From contig NC_092019.1 in NCBI RefSeq assembly GCF_042242105.1, positions 11,652,328 to 11,716,327 on the forward strand: a DNA stretch of 64,000 bases. The letters are read 5' to 3'. A model generated the notes under the pieces. The model was given only the letters and a program-made list of their open reading frames with translations, did no database searches and had not been told where the DNA came from. Shown piece by piece: positions 11,579 to 21,625 of the stretch (its first letter is position 1; every line of letters starts with the position of its first letter). The position numbers and the translations under genes are program-made. The stretch comes from Pempheris klunzingeri. Lineage: Eukaryota > Chordata > Actinopteri > Acropomatiformes > Pempheridae.

Positions 11579-14500
11579 CTGTGAAAGAAAATGCAGTCAA
11601 CCCGTTATCATATCTAAATACCCAAGGGACCTTAACCAGACTTTGAGCAGCCATGTTGACCAGCACTTTGATGTTTGGAGACCAAATCTCAAACCTGATC
11701 TGATTTCTCAGTCTAATCACAGATGGTTTGTCTTCTTTGATTGGAAATAGGTTCACATTGTCAGAATCAGGGCTTAGAACTAAAAGTTGCACAGACACAA
11801 GCAAGTTGTTCACTGAACAGAACTTGGGTTAACTGTTATTCAACCAGGATAGTTTTTTGGCACTAATGTTATTTCTTAGTAGTTCATACTAATTAAAAAC
11901 AAATGCCAATAAACAAAACTGTGTGCTCAACTTTATAATAATGGCAAACTGTTCCATTGTTGAAGACAGTGATCTTAAATTTGGTACAAACCAAACTCAG
12001 CAACCACGAGCAGGTAAAATTTTCCACATGTTCAAAAGGGTTATGTTGTCCATGACCAAATAGAGTACGTCATAAACAAATCCCAATTAGTCTTAGCAGC
12101 TCTTAAATCTTAATATTAACATGACAACTGTAAGTGTGTTAAAACTAAGTCCTTGAGGACCTTGTGCTGAACATAGAAAACAGGAATGTCAATAAAGCTC
12201 CTTTATGTAAAAAAAAAAAAAAAAAAGAAATCAGACACAAACCTTGGAGGACTTTGAGGAAAGGCGAGTTTCCATTGATGTCCATGCTGCCATTTTTCAC
12301 AGGACTCCGGGGGTCGTTCTCCTCGTCTGGGCACAGCAGAACTTCTATAGGACCCTTCGTGCTAGTCAGATGGATGGACAAGCTCTGGAGGGAGAAGAAA
12401 ACATTCAGAGTGCAAATCAAAAGAACAGACTAGACTAGAACGCACATAACGAGACGTATGGACAAACTCCATTGAGTGATTTAAAAAAAAAAAAAAGTCA
12501 ATTTTCCACATGCCCTGAACTTAAATTATATACTAGAGTCTGCACATGTAGTGATGTACTTAACAGACTGGAAACTACATGCAATACATTTCGCAGTAGA
12601 CCTTGAAACAACTATGGTCATTGAAAGCACATCCCCAAGTGCTTGGGAAAATAAATCCGCAACACCAACTCTAGAAGGATCACCTAAACTGGCTGCCGCC
12701 TCCAAAGCCGGCGCGTTAACGTTAAAAGAAATAATGTTCATCTTTAACAGGTGACTGAGCTGATTAGTAGTGTACATAAGGGTAGCAAAGCACTGCAAAA
12801 GCTTTGTGAAGCTGTCATTTTGCTTCTTACACAGAGTACGAAAGAATTTGATATCACTATGAGCATACAACACCAAGATAAAGTCTGCTTAGTATAAAGA
12901 CCGGAAGCGGGGAAAAGCAACTGTCTCACTTTCATGCATTCTGTCTCACCAGTCTTTCATGAGGACAACAATAACAGGTCAAGTCCGTGTGTTTTGTGTT
13001 TGTATACATACCTCATCAGGGTCTGGTACTTCTAGTTTGGTGTCTGTGGGCGCCTTGACGACAATCACAGTCTGGTCTCTGAGGTTTCCCAGCTGTTTGA
13101 TGTCTTGGTACGTTACATAAGCATATGTGGAGACGAAAGGGTTAAAGAAGTAACACAATGTTGCTACTAGGGATTGTGGGTGTCCAGTAGTATTTTTGCT
13201 TGAAATGCACATCCCTAGTCACTACATGTGAAAACTTAAAATATATGCAAGCCCGAAAGCGCTCACTACATGATGACCAAGTGCCATTACAGTACCATGC
13301 ATCTACACGTGCTGGTGTAGGAAGCACTTAAGTTACTTAACATTTTAGGCACTATAGCATGAAAAAAAAGATGTACTTTATGGTGCCTATGTGTAACAGA
13401 TAAGATGGTTCCCATAGATGAACCATGCTCATTATTTATGGTTTCTTAAATGCCTGCCTTGAAACCACTGTAGCACATGACACCATGTGTAGGCCAGTTG
13501 ACGCTGTGTTGACACCAGAGTTGGAAGATGACGCCTTACATTTCTGCCTAAGATTTGTATTCTTAAACTGACTTTGCCATTTTAAAACACTCGGCTGCTG
13601 TCAAGTTATTACCGCTACCCGGCTGAGAGCCAGGAATCACCCTAAATATGCATGTATTTTACATGGCCATCAATTTGGGGATGTTAGCCTGCAGAATTAT
13701 GAGAACATGGTTACAGTTTTAACACTAAAGTAAAAGTATGGTAGGTAAGTGTCATTGTAACTTTTTTTTGACGCGTCAACCAAACAAAAGGATATTTCTG
13801 GTTGCTTGGCAACTCGCTCATGTGTCTCATATCCAGGCTGCATCTTTGGATGAGTTGCTCGAGCCTCTGCTCCTCTTCTCCCAGCGCAGAAACTTCAGCT
13901 GTCAGTCTCTGTCTCTGGCTCAGTGCCCCCTCTACCTCCAGCAGGCTACAGCCCCTGTGAGTGAGAGAAGAGTGAGGAGGGTGAAAAACAGATTTGGCAC
14001 TGGCTTGGGCTCGTTGCCTGCCCCTGTAAAACTGTCTCTTTTTCATGTTTTCAAATATTTGGTGGAATAGCTTCAACAGCAAAACAGCGTGGTTTTTTTT
14101 TTGCCACTTTCAGTGGAGTTGGTTTATTTTAGTACTCAGTTGATTTCTTCCCTGTGAGCAGATGTCAGTATGATTCGTCTGGCAAAATTATTCCTACACT
14201 TCCCTTGAACCTAAATAATAAAGCGAAAGTGGCCCACAAATCAGAACACTGAAGGAGGTCAGTGTACTGAAGAGGTTTTTTCTGTCTTACAATAAGAGCA
14301 ACTGAAAATATTTTGATTGTTAACATCTTTCTCACTGTCACAATATGAAATTAACACTATGGGCATCTCCAAGTTAAGTGACTGGATTGGACTGAATTGA
14401 TTTGATCCAACCACAACATATTCAAGACAAGGGAAATCAACATCTATGCCTTAACTACAAGAAAAAAGGAGATGCAGTATATCCTCATAAACACAACCTA

Positions 14501-17500
14501 AAAAATGTTCAGAGCTCAGCAGCTTCGCTGAATGCATTAATAGACCAAAGGTGGTGAGCACAGGTGCTTAAGGCTTATTCCTAAACTGCATTTACTCTTA
14601 GAAATTACTGAACAAATGTACCAGTCAGATATCCTCATACTTTGATGTGGCAACAGTTTGCATGCAGCCACCTGCCCTCTTGTGCTCTACAGGCCAAGGA
14701 ACACTCTAAAGCTGTTTATATATCAATTGCTTCATAATATTTTTGGCAAACCAACCCAAGATAGACCCACAAAGACATTAGAAGCTTCTAACTGCAAACC
14801 ACTTGGGTAACTTCACACAAACACAATTCTGCTCAGCTTTTGTGACATGAACTAGTCAAATGTTTGGGATATTTGTACAGCAATTTGATCAAACTGTGAT
14901 TATTTTTCACTTGTGTCTGGGGATCCAGCTTGTAGAAAGAAAAACACATAGTTGGGCAAAAGAGGCATGAGAGCGGAGGAAGGAAAGGAATGAGATACAA
15001 AATGAAACAAAAGAAAGTAGAAAGGATGGAGGAGACAGAAACAAGGAGGGACCACAATAAATGAAAGATGTTATATTACGATCAAAATGACTTCATGATG
15101 GGAAGATTTACAAAGAGTTTTAGTTCCAGGGGTAAGACAAAGCAGACTCCTGAGAAGATGAAAAGTATTTGAGTGATACAGTGAGACTGAATGACCACTT
15201 ACATCCACTGAATGTTGTTCTTTGATTTCTTCTTGATGAGGTGAATGCCTTCTAGCACATTGGTGATATCATACAGGCGCCTTTTCTGTACCTGAATGTA
15301 GAGGATACATGTCTCAGTTACCCATTTAGTGGATGGTTTAAGTGTGCAAATTACCAAACACAGTGAAAAACCAATCTATATCACTAGTATCCTAAGCTTT
15401 TTCAATGCATTGGACAGATGTACTTGGTTAAAATTTCCTCTACAGCTTCTTCAGCATCACTAACAGGATTAAAGGAGGATGGAACTGAAATTACCTGCAA
15501 GGTTTCAGCAGCAAGGTTGAGATCCAAAACGCCATCAGAGGACTGCGCCAGAAGGTCCACGAACTTCTTGGTTAAAAGGCCGAGGGAGGTGTCGTACCGA
15601 GTCTTCTCCGGTGGGGACTTGGGCGCTATGGTGGAGAAAAAGTAGGAGAACGATAAGATATTTCAGCATTGTACGTGACACAAAATGTTTTGCAAGGAGA
15701 GAAAAGAGGAGAAAACACAAAAAGTCCTAGCAACAGTTTTACTTGGTATCAGGAAGCCCAAGCAAATGGTGGGTCGTCCATAATGTGAAAAAGTCAACCT
15801 GATCACAAGACCCCTATACCCCTATACCCCCCCCATATAGTACAATTTAATTAAACCCAACACATACACACTTCAATAAATCCAATTGGCTTGAAGGTCA
15901 TCATAACAGTTTGTCTTCATGACAGTCACACAAAGCTGCAGATTCTAGTTTTTGGCCATTTTGGGAAACTGGTGTGAATTACATTTATAGGTTTAATAGC
16001 TGAAATGCATCTCAATATTGTTCGGGCTGAATCTGAAGTCATATACCAGGAACGGAACAACTGATGTACAGATTTTGTTTCCGTTCCAAGTTTGAATTAG
16101 ATTCTGGGTCAGTAGACGATACAGAACACACATGCAGAGAGTAAACACACGGCCATCTGTGAGGCATCTTGTTGTACTGTGTGAAAACGTTGTGTCGGCA
16201 GGAATGCGTGTATGCCCAAAAAAAACCAAAGCAATTTCTTTGTGTTCTTTAATGTGTGCGCAGTCTGTATTTCAGCTCCACTCCACAATTTCAGTGAAAT
16301 TCATGGGATTACAATTTAACTTGTAGTAATTGTGGTAGCAGAACAAAAACACATCTATTTCATGAGACAGGGGGGACAAGAAGATCAAAACTTGCAATAA
16401 AACATTTATTTGAAATGTTTCGCTGCTAGACTTTCATGGGGCACCATGACTCCCTTAAACAGGGAGTGGGTGCGAGTCTACACATTCCCCAAATGCAAAA
16501 GGAAGGCATAAATACCAAACAATTTACATGTGCCAGTGTCTTATACTATGTACCTTACTGAGAATGCAGTTCAGCCTTTGGGACTTTGAGCATTCATTTT
16601 AAAGTAATCTACCCATTAAATGTAAGGACTTTGGGGTACATTCTGATTGTTATTATACAGATTTTTTTCTTTTTCTGGCTCCATGTATGATATTGGAGTC
16701 ACCATGTTTCCCTGCATCATCTATTTACTCATAACTTTGGCAAATGCTGGATGAAATTTGACAAATGTGTTAATGCACAGTACTAAGGTTAAGGTGAATT
16801 TGGATGCGTTGTTTAGTGAGGGGGATAAAAATAATCCGACTGCTTGTAAAAACTACTTTGGATTTTCAATGAAAAGCAATGTGAAAAGGTAAAATTATGT
16901 CAAGAGCATCACTGATACGTATATACCGAGTGTGTATATCTGCACAGAGTGGCTGCATCTGTGTAACCCTCTCAGAGGATGGCCCTCAATCCTTGGGCTG
17001 TAAAATTTTAGGTTACATATAAAAAACAGGATGGCAGACAGCTCCTTTTAGGCTTCTACTTCTTACTTCTGGGTGTCTTGAGCCGCGCCCCATTGGCGGC
17101 TGTGGCCCCTCCTCTGCCTCTTGGAGTCCTGGCTGGTTCTGACTGGTACTGGTGGTCTGAATCATCTAGCGCCAACCGCCGTTTTGCCTAAGGGGACCAA
17201 AAAGAATACTGTCAACAGCAGAAATGAGCAATTTGGTCTCATCATTTCTGAACCCACCTCACAGGAAATGCATGATGCTACATATATCATTACTTTCAGT
17301 TCAGTGTGTCTCCAGTGTGCTAAAGCAGGCATACTATTTTAAGTTAATAGAAATAAAAGTTTTAAGTAACGAGAAGTTGATATGTCAAATTACTGTATTA
17401 GGTTCCCTCCAGTCATTAAATCTGAGAGAACATTTTCCTGTACTCTTTTCCATTTCAGCTCCAAAAGGAGAGCATGCACTGAATATCTGGAGCGGAAGCA

Positions 17501-19769
17501 GTCAATAAGATATGGTCATAAAGTAGTTCAAGAAAACTAGATGTTTTTGTTCAAATTACAATGGATCACGGAGAAGCTGTGTCGGTTTAATGATGTGCTG
17601 CAAAGCCGGTTGTTGTGATTTATTCTTTTCTAAACTGATTAGCCAAGACAAACCCACATAGCTCAAGAGTGAGTCACGCTAGGATTGATCAACTTGCTTC
17701 ACGATGCTTCCAAAAAAAAAACACACCAAAACAAGTATACTGTCAGACACCAGGCAGGCCCCATAACCGATCCAGGCACTTTAAACATTGCCAACAAGAG
17801 ATCCCAACCTCCTGTCCAAGGATTTCGAAATCAAGTCGTGTTCGGTACCATATTCCCCCATGAATCCATCTCAAATAATAGCGTCCCATCTGAAAAACTG
17901 TTTGAGAGCTCATTGTCCATTTGGATAAAATGCATTATTTTAACCACCTCTGTCCACGTTCATCTTATCACACAAGTCACAGGTTGTTGATGAGTAACCT
18001 GTCACAATTTCTTCCACTGTACTCTACTTGTGTAGCTTCCCATAGATGAAGCATGCTCATTATTTATGGTTTCTTAAATGCCTGCCTTGAAACCACTGTA
18101 GCACATGACACCATGTGTAGGCCAGTTGACGCTGTGTTGACACCACCCAGGGTCATTTGTACTGCAAATGATGAATTGCTTCAACCATTTCTGGATACTT
18201 TTCCCCCCTCATCACCAGCCTAAAATGGCAGCCTGGTCACTCTGTATGGCGGCTCAGTGAATAGCCTCTTCCACCAGGGAACCCTTGGACTTCTGTGTTG
18301 GCAAGAATCCTGTTTTAGTGTCTTTGAGCAACACAACAGTGCCGGGGTGCTGGTCTACTCCGTTTCCCTCCAAACCTCTTGTATGGGATAAATCAATTAA
18401 CCCTCAGAAGATTTTGTGCATATTCAAAGCAAAGTAAACCCCATCTTTAATACAATTTTCTTACTCTAACACTAGACTGAAAGAATATGCCCTCTGTTGA
18501 CAGTCAAAATGTCAGCCATTTTATATCAGCAAGCAGCTCCCCCCACCCCCTGCCTGGTCATGGCTACAGCCTGAGATAGAGGCTGGTTTAGTTCATGAAA
18601 GATGAATAGCCAGGAACAAACCAACACCCTGAATGCTGCTCAAACTATTTTGTGTGGTTTGTGTAGGTTGAGAATACAGGAAACGTGCAATCAGCACTAA
18701 AGCAGCAAACTCGAGTTTCACTTTACTTGGCATGAAAGGCACCATAACGTTACACTTTATTTACAAAAGAGAGGGACAATAAAAAAAAAACACTTGTGCA
18801 GAATTAAGGTCACGGCCGACAACGAGTAATGTTGTCCTCTGTTAATCAATACTGCTGCTAGCCTTGAAAGCTAACACATTTTCCAAGCTTGATCCAAGTT
18901 GGCTTGCATGTTCAGAGACGACTGGGAGAAATATCAACCGAGTTGTTTCAAACCTGAAGTGAAGCTTTAGCTTACGTACAAGCCCGTGTCTTTGCAAGTT
19001 TTACCCACTCGTGTCTTTTTTAGAGAGCTAAAAATCAGCTAACTAAGAGCCAAGTAGCCCAACAATCCCCCTCAACCCCCAAATTAAGACACCAACAGCA
19101 GCCACTAGGCCACCGCTAACGTTACTCATCTCTTACCAATATTTCCATCTGGCTGCAAAGGGTGAAGCGGACTCAAAAGCACCATGAAGTTAGCATAGCA
19201 CGCTATTAGATGAACGGTCTACGTTTCCGTACACGTAAAACTAACTTAAACTCGTCGTTTGCTTCCCTGCAGTCAACAAACCACCTAACCAGCCTACTTG
19301 GGTAACTTAGCTAGCGGTAGTTAGTTAGCCACCTCGCTAGGTTGAGTCGTGGGAATGCCCTGGCTAAGCGGCTAGCGTTAGCTGCCCGAACAACAAGCTC
19401 GGCTAGCCTAGCAAGCTAACATTTTGTCGTGTTTGTGGCTACTTGTAGCGAGCTAAATATGTTCAAACGAGCTGTATAGATGATTACCGGCGGTCTTCCC
19501 AGAGCGGGTCGTTGTCCTGCTCCGTTTGCTGCAGCTTGCTGTGGAGTTGTGTAAATGTTGTTTATCTGAGGCTCGGATAAACACACATTTGATGTCTGTG
19601 TAACGTTGCAAGGCGGTGGGGTGGTTATTATTTGGATAAACGTAGCATTGGATTGACCGGGGTTTAAACGATCCGAGAGAGTTGTTAAAATTATATTATT
19701 GTCCAGAGGAGAGCCCCCAACCCCCGCTAAAATCACTTTGTCCGGAGCCGAGGAGATCCCTCTTCTCAT
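11289..19769 (-). CDS. e2f3: E2F3 transcription factor (complete, 8 coding exons, E2F3a form)
   Basis: E2F3 is an activator E2F that heterodimerises with DP proteins, binds TTTSSCGC sites and is held in check by RB; it drives G1/S genes in the nucleus. Joining exons 19488-19769, 17067-17187, 15495-15625, 15203-15285, 13796-13954, 13012-13126, 12243-12384 and 11289-11578 gives 1,323 nt, 440 aa (human E2F3a is 465), with all phases consistent. The N-terminus MRRGI with YIQI-like TFIQIITT matches E2F3a. [14 protein letters not shown] (about 95-108) is the cyclin A-binding region. [14 protein letters not shown] to [15 protein letters not shown] (about 143-206) is the winged-helix DNA-binding domain with the [13 protein letters not shown] signature. 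A leucine-rich coiled coil (about 207-258) and the marked box ([20 protein letters not shown]) follow. The last 36 residues hold the RB-pocket-binding motif ([20 protein letters not shown]). Intron 5 is U12-type AT-AC. E2F1 and E2F2 are less likely: the N-terminus and the synteny with mboat1 and cdkal1 point to E2F3. Confidence 0.97.
11579..12242 (-). other. e2f3 intron 7
   Basis: Intronic; an A run near 12210-12226 (plus strand) lies close to the exon 7 donor. Nothing else is seen. Confidence 0.85.
12243..12384 (-). CDS. e2f3: e2f3 coding exon 7 (marked box, end)
   Basis: Acceptor ctccctccag|AGCTTGTCC and donor CTCCAAG|gtttgtgt; 142 nt. It encodes [20 protein letters not shown], matching human [20 protein letters not shown], then a spacer ending FLKVLQ. 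Confidence 0.95.
12385..13011 (-). other. e2f3 intron 6
   Basis: Intronic; A run at 12483-12496. Nothing else is seen. Confidence 0.85.
13012..13126 (-). CDS. e2f3: e2f3 coding exon 6 (marked box)
   Basis: The exon starts after a non-canonical acceptor CTCCAC|ATATGC, paired with the U12 AT donor of exon 5, and ends at GATGAG|gtatgtat. 115 nt: [20 protein letters not shown], then [18 protein letters not shown], close to human [19 protein letters not shown]. Confidence 0.95.
13127..13795 (-). other. e2f3: e2f3 intron 5, U12-type AT-AC intron
   Basis: The intron begins ATATCCTTTT and ends in CTCCAC, with TTCTTTAACC as the branch site (consensus TTCCTTAAC) and its branch A about 15 nt from the end. 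Only this pairing keeps the reading frame and the NQ(K/R)-AYVTYQD family sequence. E2F genes are known carriers of minor-spliceosome introns. It holds copy 1 of the 109-bp direct repeat (13409-13517). Confidence 0.92.
13409..13517 (+). repeat. 109-bp direct repeat, copy 1
   Basis: 108 of 109 positions are identical, same orientation, to 18037-18145; the one difference is c13423 against g. It lies in e2f3 intron 5. No terminal inverted repeats or target-site duplication are evident at the ends of the match. Confidence 0.95.
13796..13954 (-). CDS. e2f3: e2f3 coding exon 5 (dimerisation coiled coil)
   Basis: Acceptor tcactcacag|GGGCTGTAGCC. The exon reads [20 protein letters not shown] to SELPSNQK and ends at CAGAA|ATATCCTTT, a U12-type AT donor rather than GT. 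159 nt. Leu-rich heptads match the E2F dimerisation region. Confidence 0.94.
13955..15202 (-). other. e2f3 intron 4
   Basis: Intronic; A- and GA-rich patches near 14940-15060. No other feature is seen. Confidence 0.85.
15203..15285 (-). CDS. e2f3: e2f3 coding exon 4 (DNA-binding domain, second half)
   Basis: Acceptor ggtacag|AAAAGGCGC and donor CAGTGGAT|gtaagtgg; 83 nt. It encodes [27 protein letters not shown] and the start of Met; RRLYDI is the E2F DNA-recognition signature. Confidence 0.97.
15495..15625 (-). CDS. e2f3: e2f3 coding exon 3 (DNA-binding domain, first half)
   Basis: Acceptor caccatag|CGCCCAAG and donor TTGCAG|gtaattt; 131 nt. It completes Thr and encodes [20 protein letters not shown], then [20 protein letters not shown] and TLQ. 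Confidence 0.96.
15626..17066 (-). other. e2f3 intron 3
   Basis: Intronic; C run near 15826-15832. No gene or recognisable mobile element is seen. Confidence 0.85.
17067..17187 (-). CDS. e2f3: e2f3 coding exon 2
   Basis: Acceptor cccttag|GCAAAACGG and donor ACCCAGAA|gtaagaag; 121 nt, 40 codons plus one base. It encodes [20 protein letters not shown], the cyclin A-binding region, and a Gly/Arg-rich linker ending LKTPR. Confidence 0.95.
18037..18145 (+). repeat. 109-bp direct repeat, copy 2
   Basis: Near-identical to 13409-13517, 4.6 kb away, in e2f3 intron 1. Flanking sequence does not match beyond the repeat. Confidence 0.95.
19137..19148 (-). CDS. e2f3: candidate alternative first coding exon of e2f3 (E2F3b-type)
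   Basis: Inside intron 1 and the CpG-rich region, minus-strand ATGGAAATATTG is followed by a strong donor gtaagag in phase 0, exactly the phase needed to join exon 2. The product would begin MEIL-AKRRLAL. Mammalian E2F3b begins with a handful of residues from an intron 1 promoter and then AKRRLEL, so the architecture fits. The ATG has G at +4 but C at -3. There is no transcript evidence. Confidence 0.45.
19488..19769 (-). CDS. e2f3: e2f3 coding exon 1 (E2F3a-specific)
   Basis: ATG at 19769; reads 94 codons ([18 protein letters not shown] onward, [11 protein letters not shown], ending RPALGRPP) to the donor CGCCG|gtaatca in phase 0. The ending matches human exon 1, which also ends near PPALGR before the AKRRL exon. 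Confidence 0.95.
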
Positions 19770-20280
19770 CTTGCCTATTCGGGGTAACCCCTTTCTTGTC
19801 TCTGTACTTTCAAGCCCGTGTGGCTGCTAATCCGCCGCAGTAGTCACAAAAATAATCAGACCGAAGTAAAGATGACAGTCTGATTGAACGACTTCGGTAA
19901 AGTATTTTTCCTTAAGAACGTGCATTTAGGCAGATGCAACGGATTAAAAAGTAGCGCAACTCTCGTTTCCCCCGTCCAGAAATGGCTTCAGGAAACGGCC
20001 TGATGAATGAAGGGATACGGTTTACGCGCTCAAGAGCCCTCCCGCGAAACTCGGATTTCCCGGGAAATTTTCAAACGGAATTTACATGCCAGACGCGATT
20101 GGCCCGTCAGAGAACAGTCCCCGCCCACAGCGCCGCCGCATCGACCAATAGCAACGCGGGATTCAGTGCGCCACGTGTTCATTGGCAGTTGTAAACAGGC
20201 GACGTCATCAGTCACGCCTTGCGTGGCCCCCGAGCGGCCGCTGAGTGGCGCAAAGTGACCGAGTGAGACACAGTGGTTAG
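19770..20280 (-). promoter_or_regulatory. e2f3: e2f3 5' UTR and CpG-rich promoter
   Basis: Upstream of the e2f3 ATG is a GC- and CpG-rich stretch with three CCAAT boxes (ATTGG 20098-20102, CCAAT 20145-20149, ATTGG 20181-20185) spaced about 36-47 bp apart, as in NF-Y-driven cell-cycle promoters. It also has a GC box (CCGCCC 20121-20126), an E-box CACGTG (20172-20177), a CRE-like GACGTCA (20201-20207), and E2F-like CCCGCGAAA (20041-20049) and palindromic TTTCCCGGGAAA (20056-20067). Mammalian E2F3a is known to be induced by Myc and E2F, which fits. The transcription start is inferred near 19,850-20,000. No TATA box is seen. Confidence 0.75.
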
Positions 20281-20464
20281 ATTAGACAATACACAACTGA
20301 ACAGAAAAGACGACGACATACCGATTAAAAGTGGCCACCATTTAATAATATATAATAATAAGATATGAAATATATTCTTTATACTTCAGATTAGTTTGGT
20401 TGTATTTGATCTATTTATTATTATTATTATTATTAATAATAATAATTAATTATTACATAATTCA

Positions 20465-20731
20465 CAGCCACTACCTGCACTTTATCACCACTCATTTCTG
20501 TTTTTGTTTCCTTACTACTGTGTGACACTTGCTGTACCCTATATGTGCAATACACATGTATTTTATGTATATTTTTATGTTTGCATTTATTTCTATATTT
20601 TGTAATATAATTTGTTTTTGCACTAATTCTGTTACTGACACTTTATTTCTGCACCTTTTCTGTCTCATCTGTTGCTGGAACAAGTAAATTTCCCCAGTGT
20701 GGGATAAATAAAGTCTCTCTTATCTCATCTT
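20465..20731 (+). mobile_element. 3' tail of a truncated non-LTR retrotransposon (CR1/L2/Rex-like)
   Basis: The stretch ends TTTCCCCAGTGTGGGATAAA followed by TAAAGTCTCTCTTATCTCATC. This is the ending I recognise from many fish LINE copies: GTTGCTG..AACAA, then TTTCCCC..GGGA..AATAAAG, then a TCTTATC-like tail. No coding part remains. The left edge is approximate. Confidence 0.6.
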
Positions 20732-21192
20732 GTGTTTGTACTAACGCGCTTTAATATTTCTGTCTGTTTTAAAGTTTACAGCACGAGCTGAGATAAAAAT
20801 GTTCAGCCCCTGACATAATTTAATAATTTCCCCTGACATAATGTTAATAAAGAACATCTTTATTAACTTGATTTTTGCAGGCTCTTATATGTCAGAATGA
20901 CAAGATCATCCTTGGGCATCTAAGATATTTGACTGCTGTGATTGTAACAGTTGGTAAAACCAGTTGAGTGAGAATGCAACAATACTAAATACAACCTTGA
21001 AAAAAAAATCTGGCAATACACAAAATGCTTCCTCCTCTGTTTCACTCCTTAAAGACAGTATCATTTAAATTTAAATAAAAAAAATTAATGTTTGAGCGGG
21101 TTGTATTTGTGCATCCTGTGTTATGATGGTGGGTCCTTTGGGTCCCTATGTAATTCCTTACTCATTTCATAGAAAGTATGTTTTGCAAATGT

Positions 21193-21255
21193 ATCATCAT
21201 CATCATTATTATTAATATTATTATTATTAGTAGTAGTAGTAGTAGTAGTAGTAGT
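21193..21255. repeat. trinucleotide repeat (CAT, ATT, then AGT)
   Basis: A compound trinucleotide tract that changes unit twice. Confidence 0.95.
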
Positions 21256-21539
21256 GCTGAATGAACTCGAAATGAACTCGACATCCAGACGCACAGCTTA
21301 GCCCTGATGGGCTTTGTGTCTAATTCAAATATATGTTTTATATTACCAGAGTAGGTCTGTAGTGACCTGGTCGAACTAAAGGGCAAAAGAGTATTTGCAA
21401 AAGAGATTTGCTTAGATTTGTCACTCTTTATCTCCACATATTCAGAGGCTCTCTGAATGATAAATAAAAACAAATAAATACAAAAGTTAGCATACAATTC
21501 ACGTATTGAATTCTATAAGAAAACATCACTGGCATATAG

Positions 21540-21625
21540 TCTGAATCAGTGTTTCCTGGTCCTGGGCCCCACTGCCCTGCATGTCATGGATGTTTCCCTG
21601 CTCCAACACGCTTTGGAAACATCTA
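21540..21625 (+). mobile_element. probable fragment of a teleost non-autonomous DNA transposon
   Basis: GTGTTTCCTGGTCCTGGGCC and CTGCCCTGCATGTCATGGAT GTTTCCCTGCTCCAACACGC resemble the common fish repeat phrase tgtttcc..ctggtcct..cctgcatgtt..gatgtttccctgctccaacac. Recognition is from memory. Confidence 0.5.

Larger units (their letters stand above)
17188..19487 (-). other. e2f3 intron 1
   Basis: Holds the second 109-bp repeat copy (18037-18145) and the candidate E2F3b exon (19137-19148). CpG content and GCTAGC-rich sequence increase from about 19,100 towards exon 1, consistent with an internal promoter. Confidence 0.8.
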
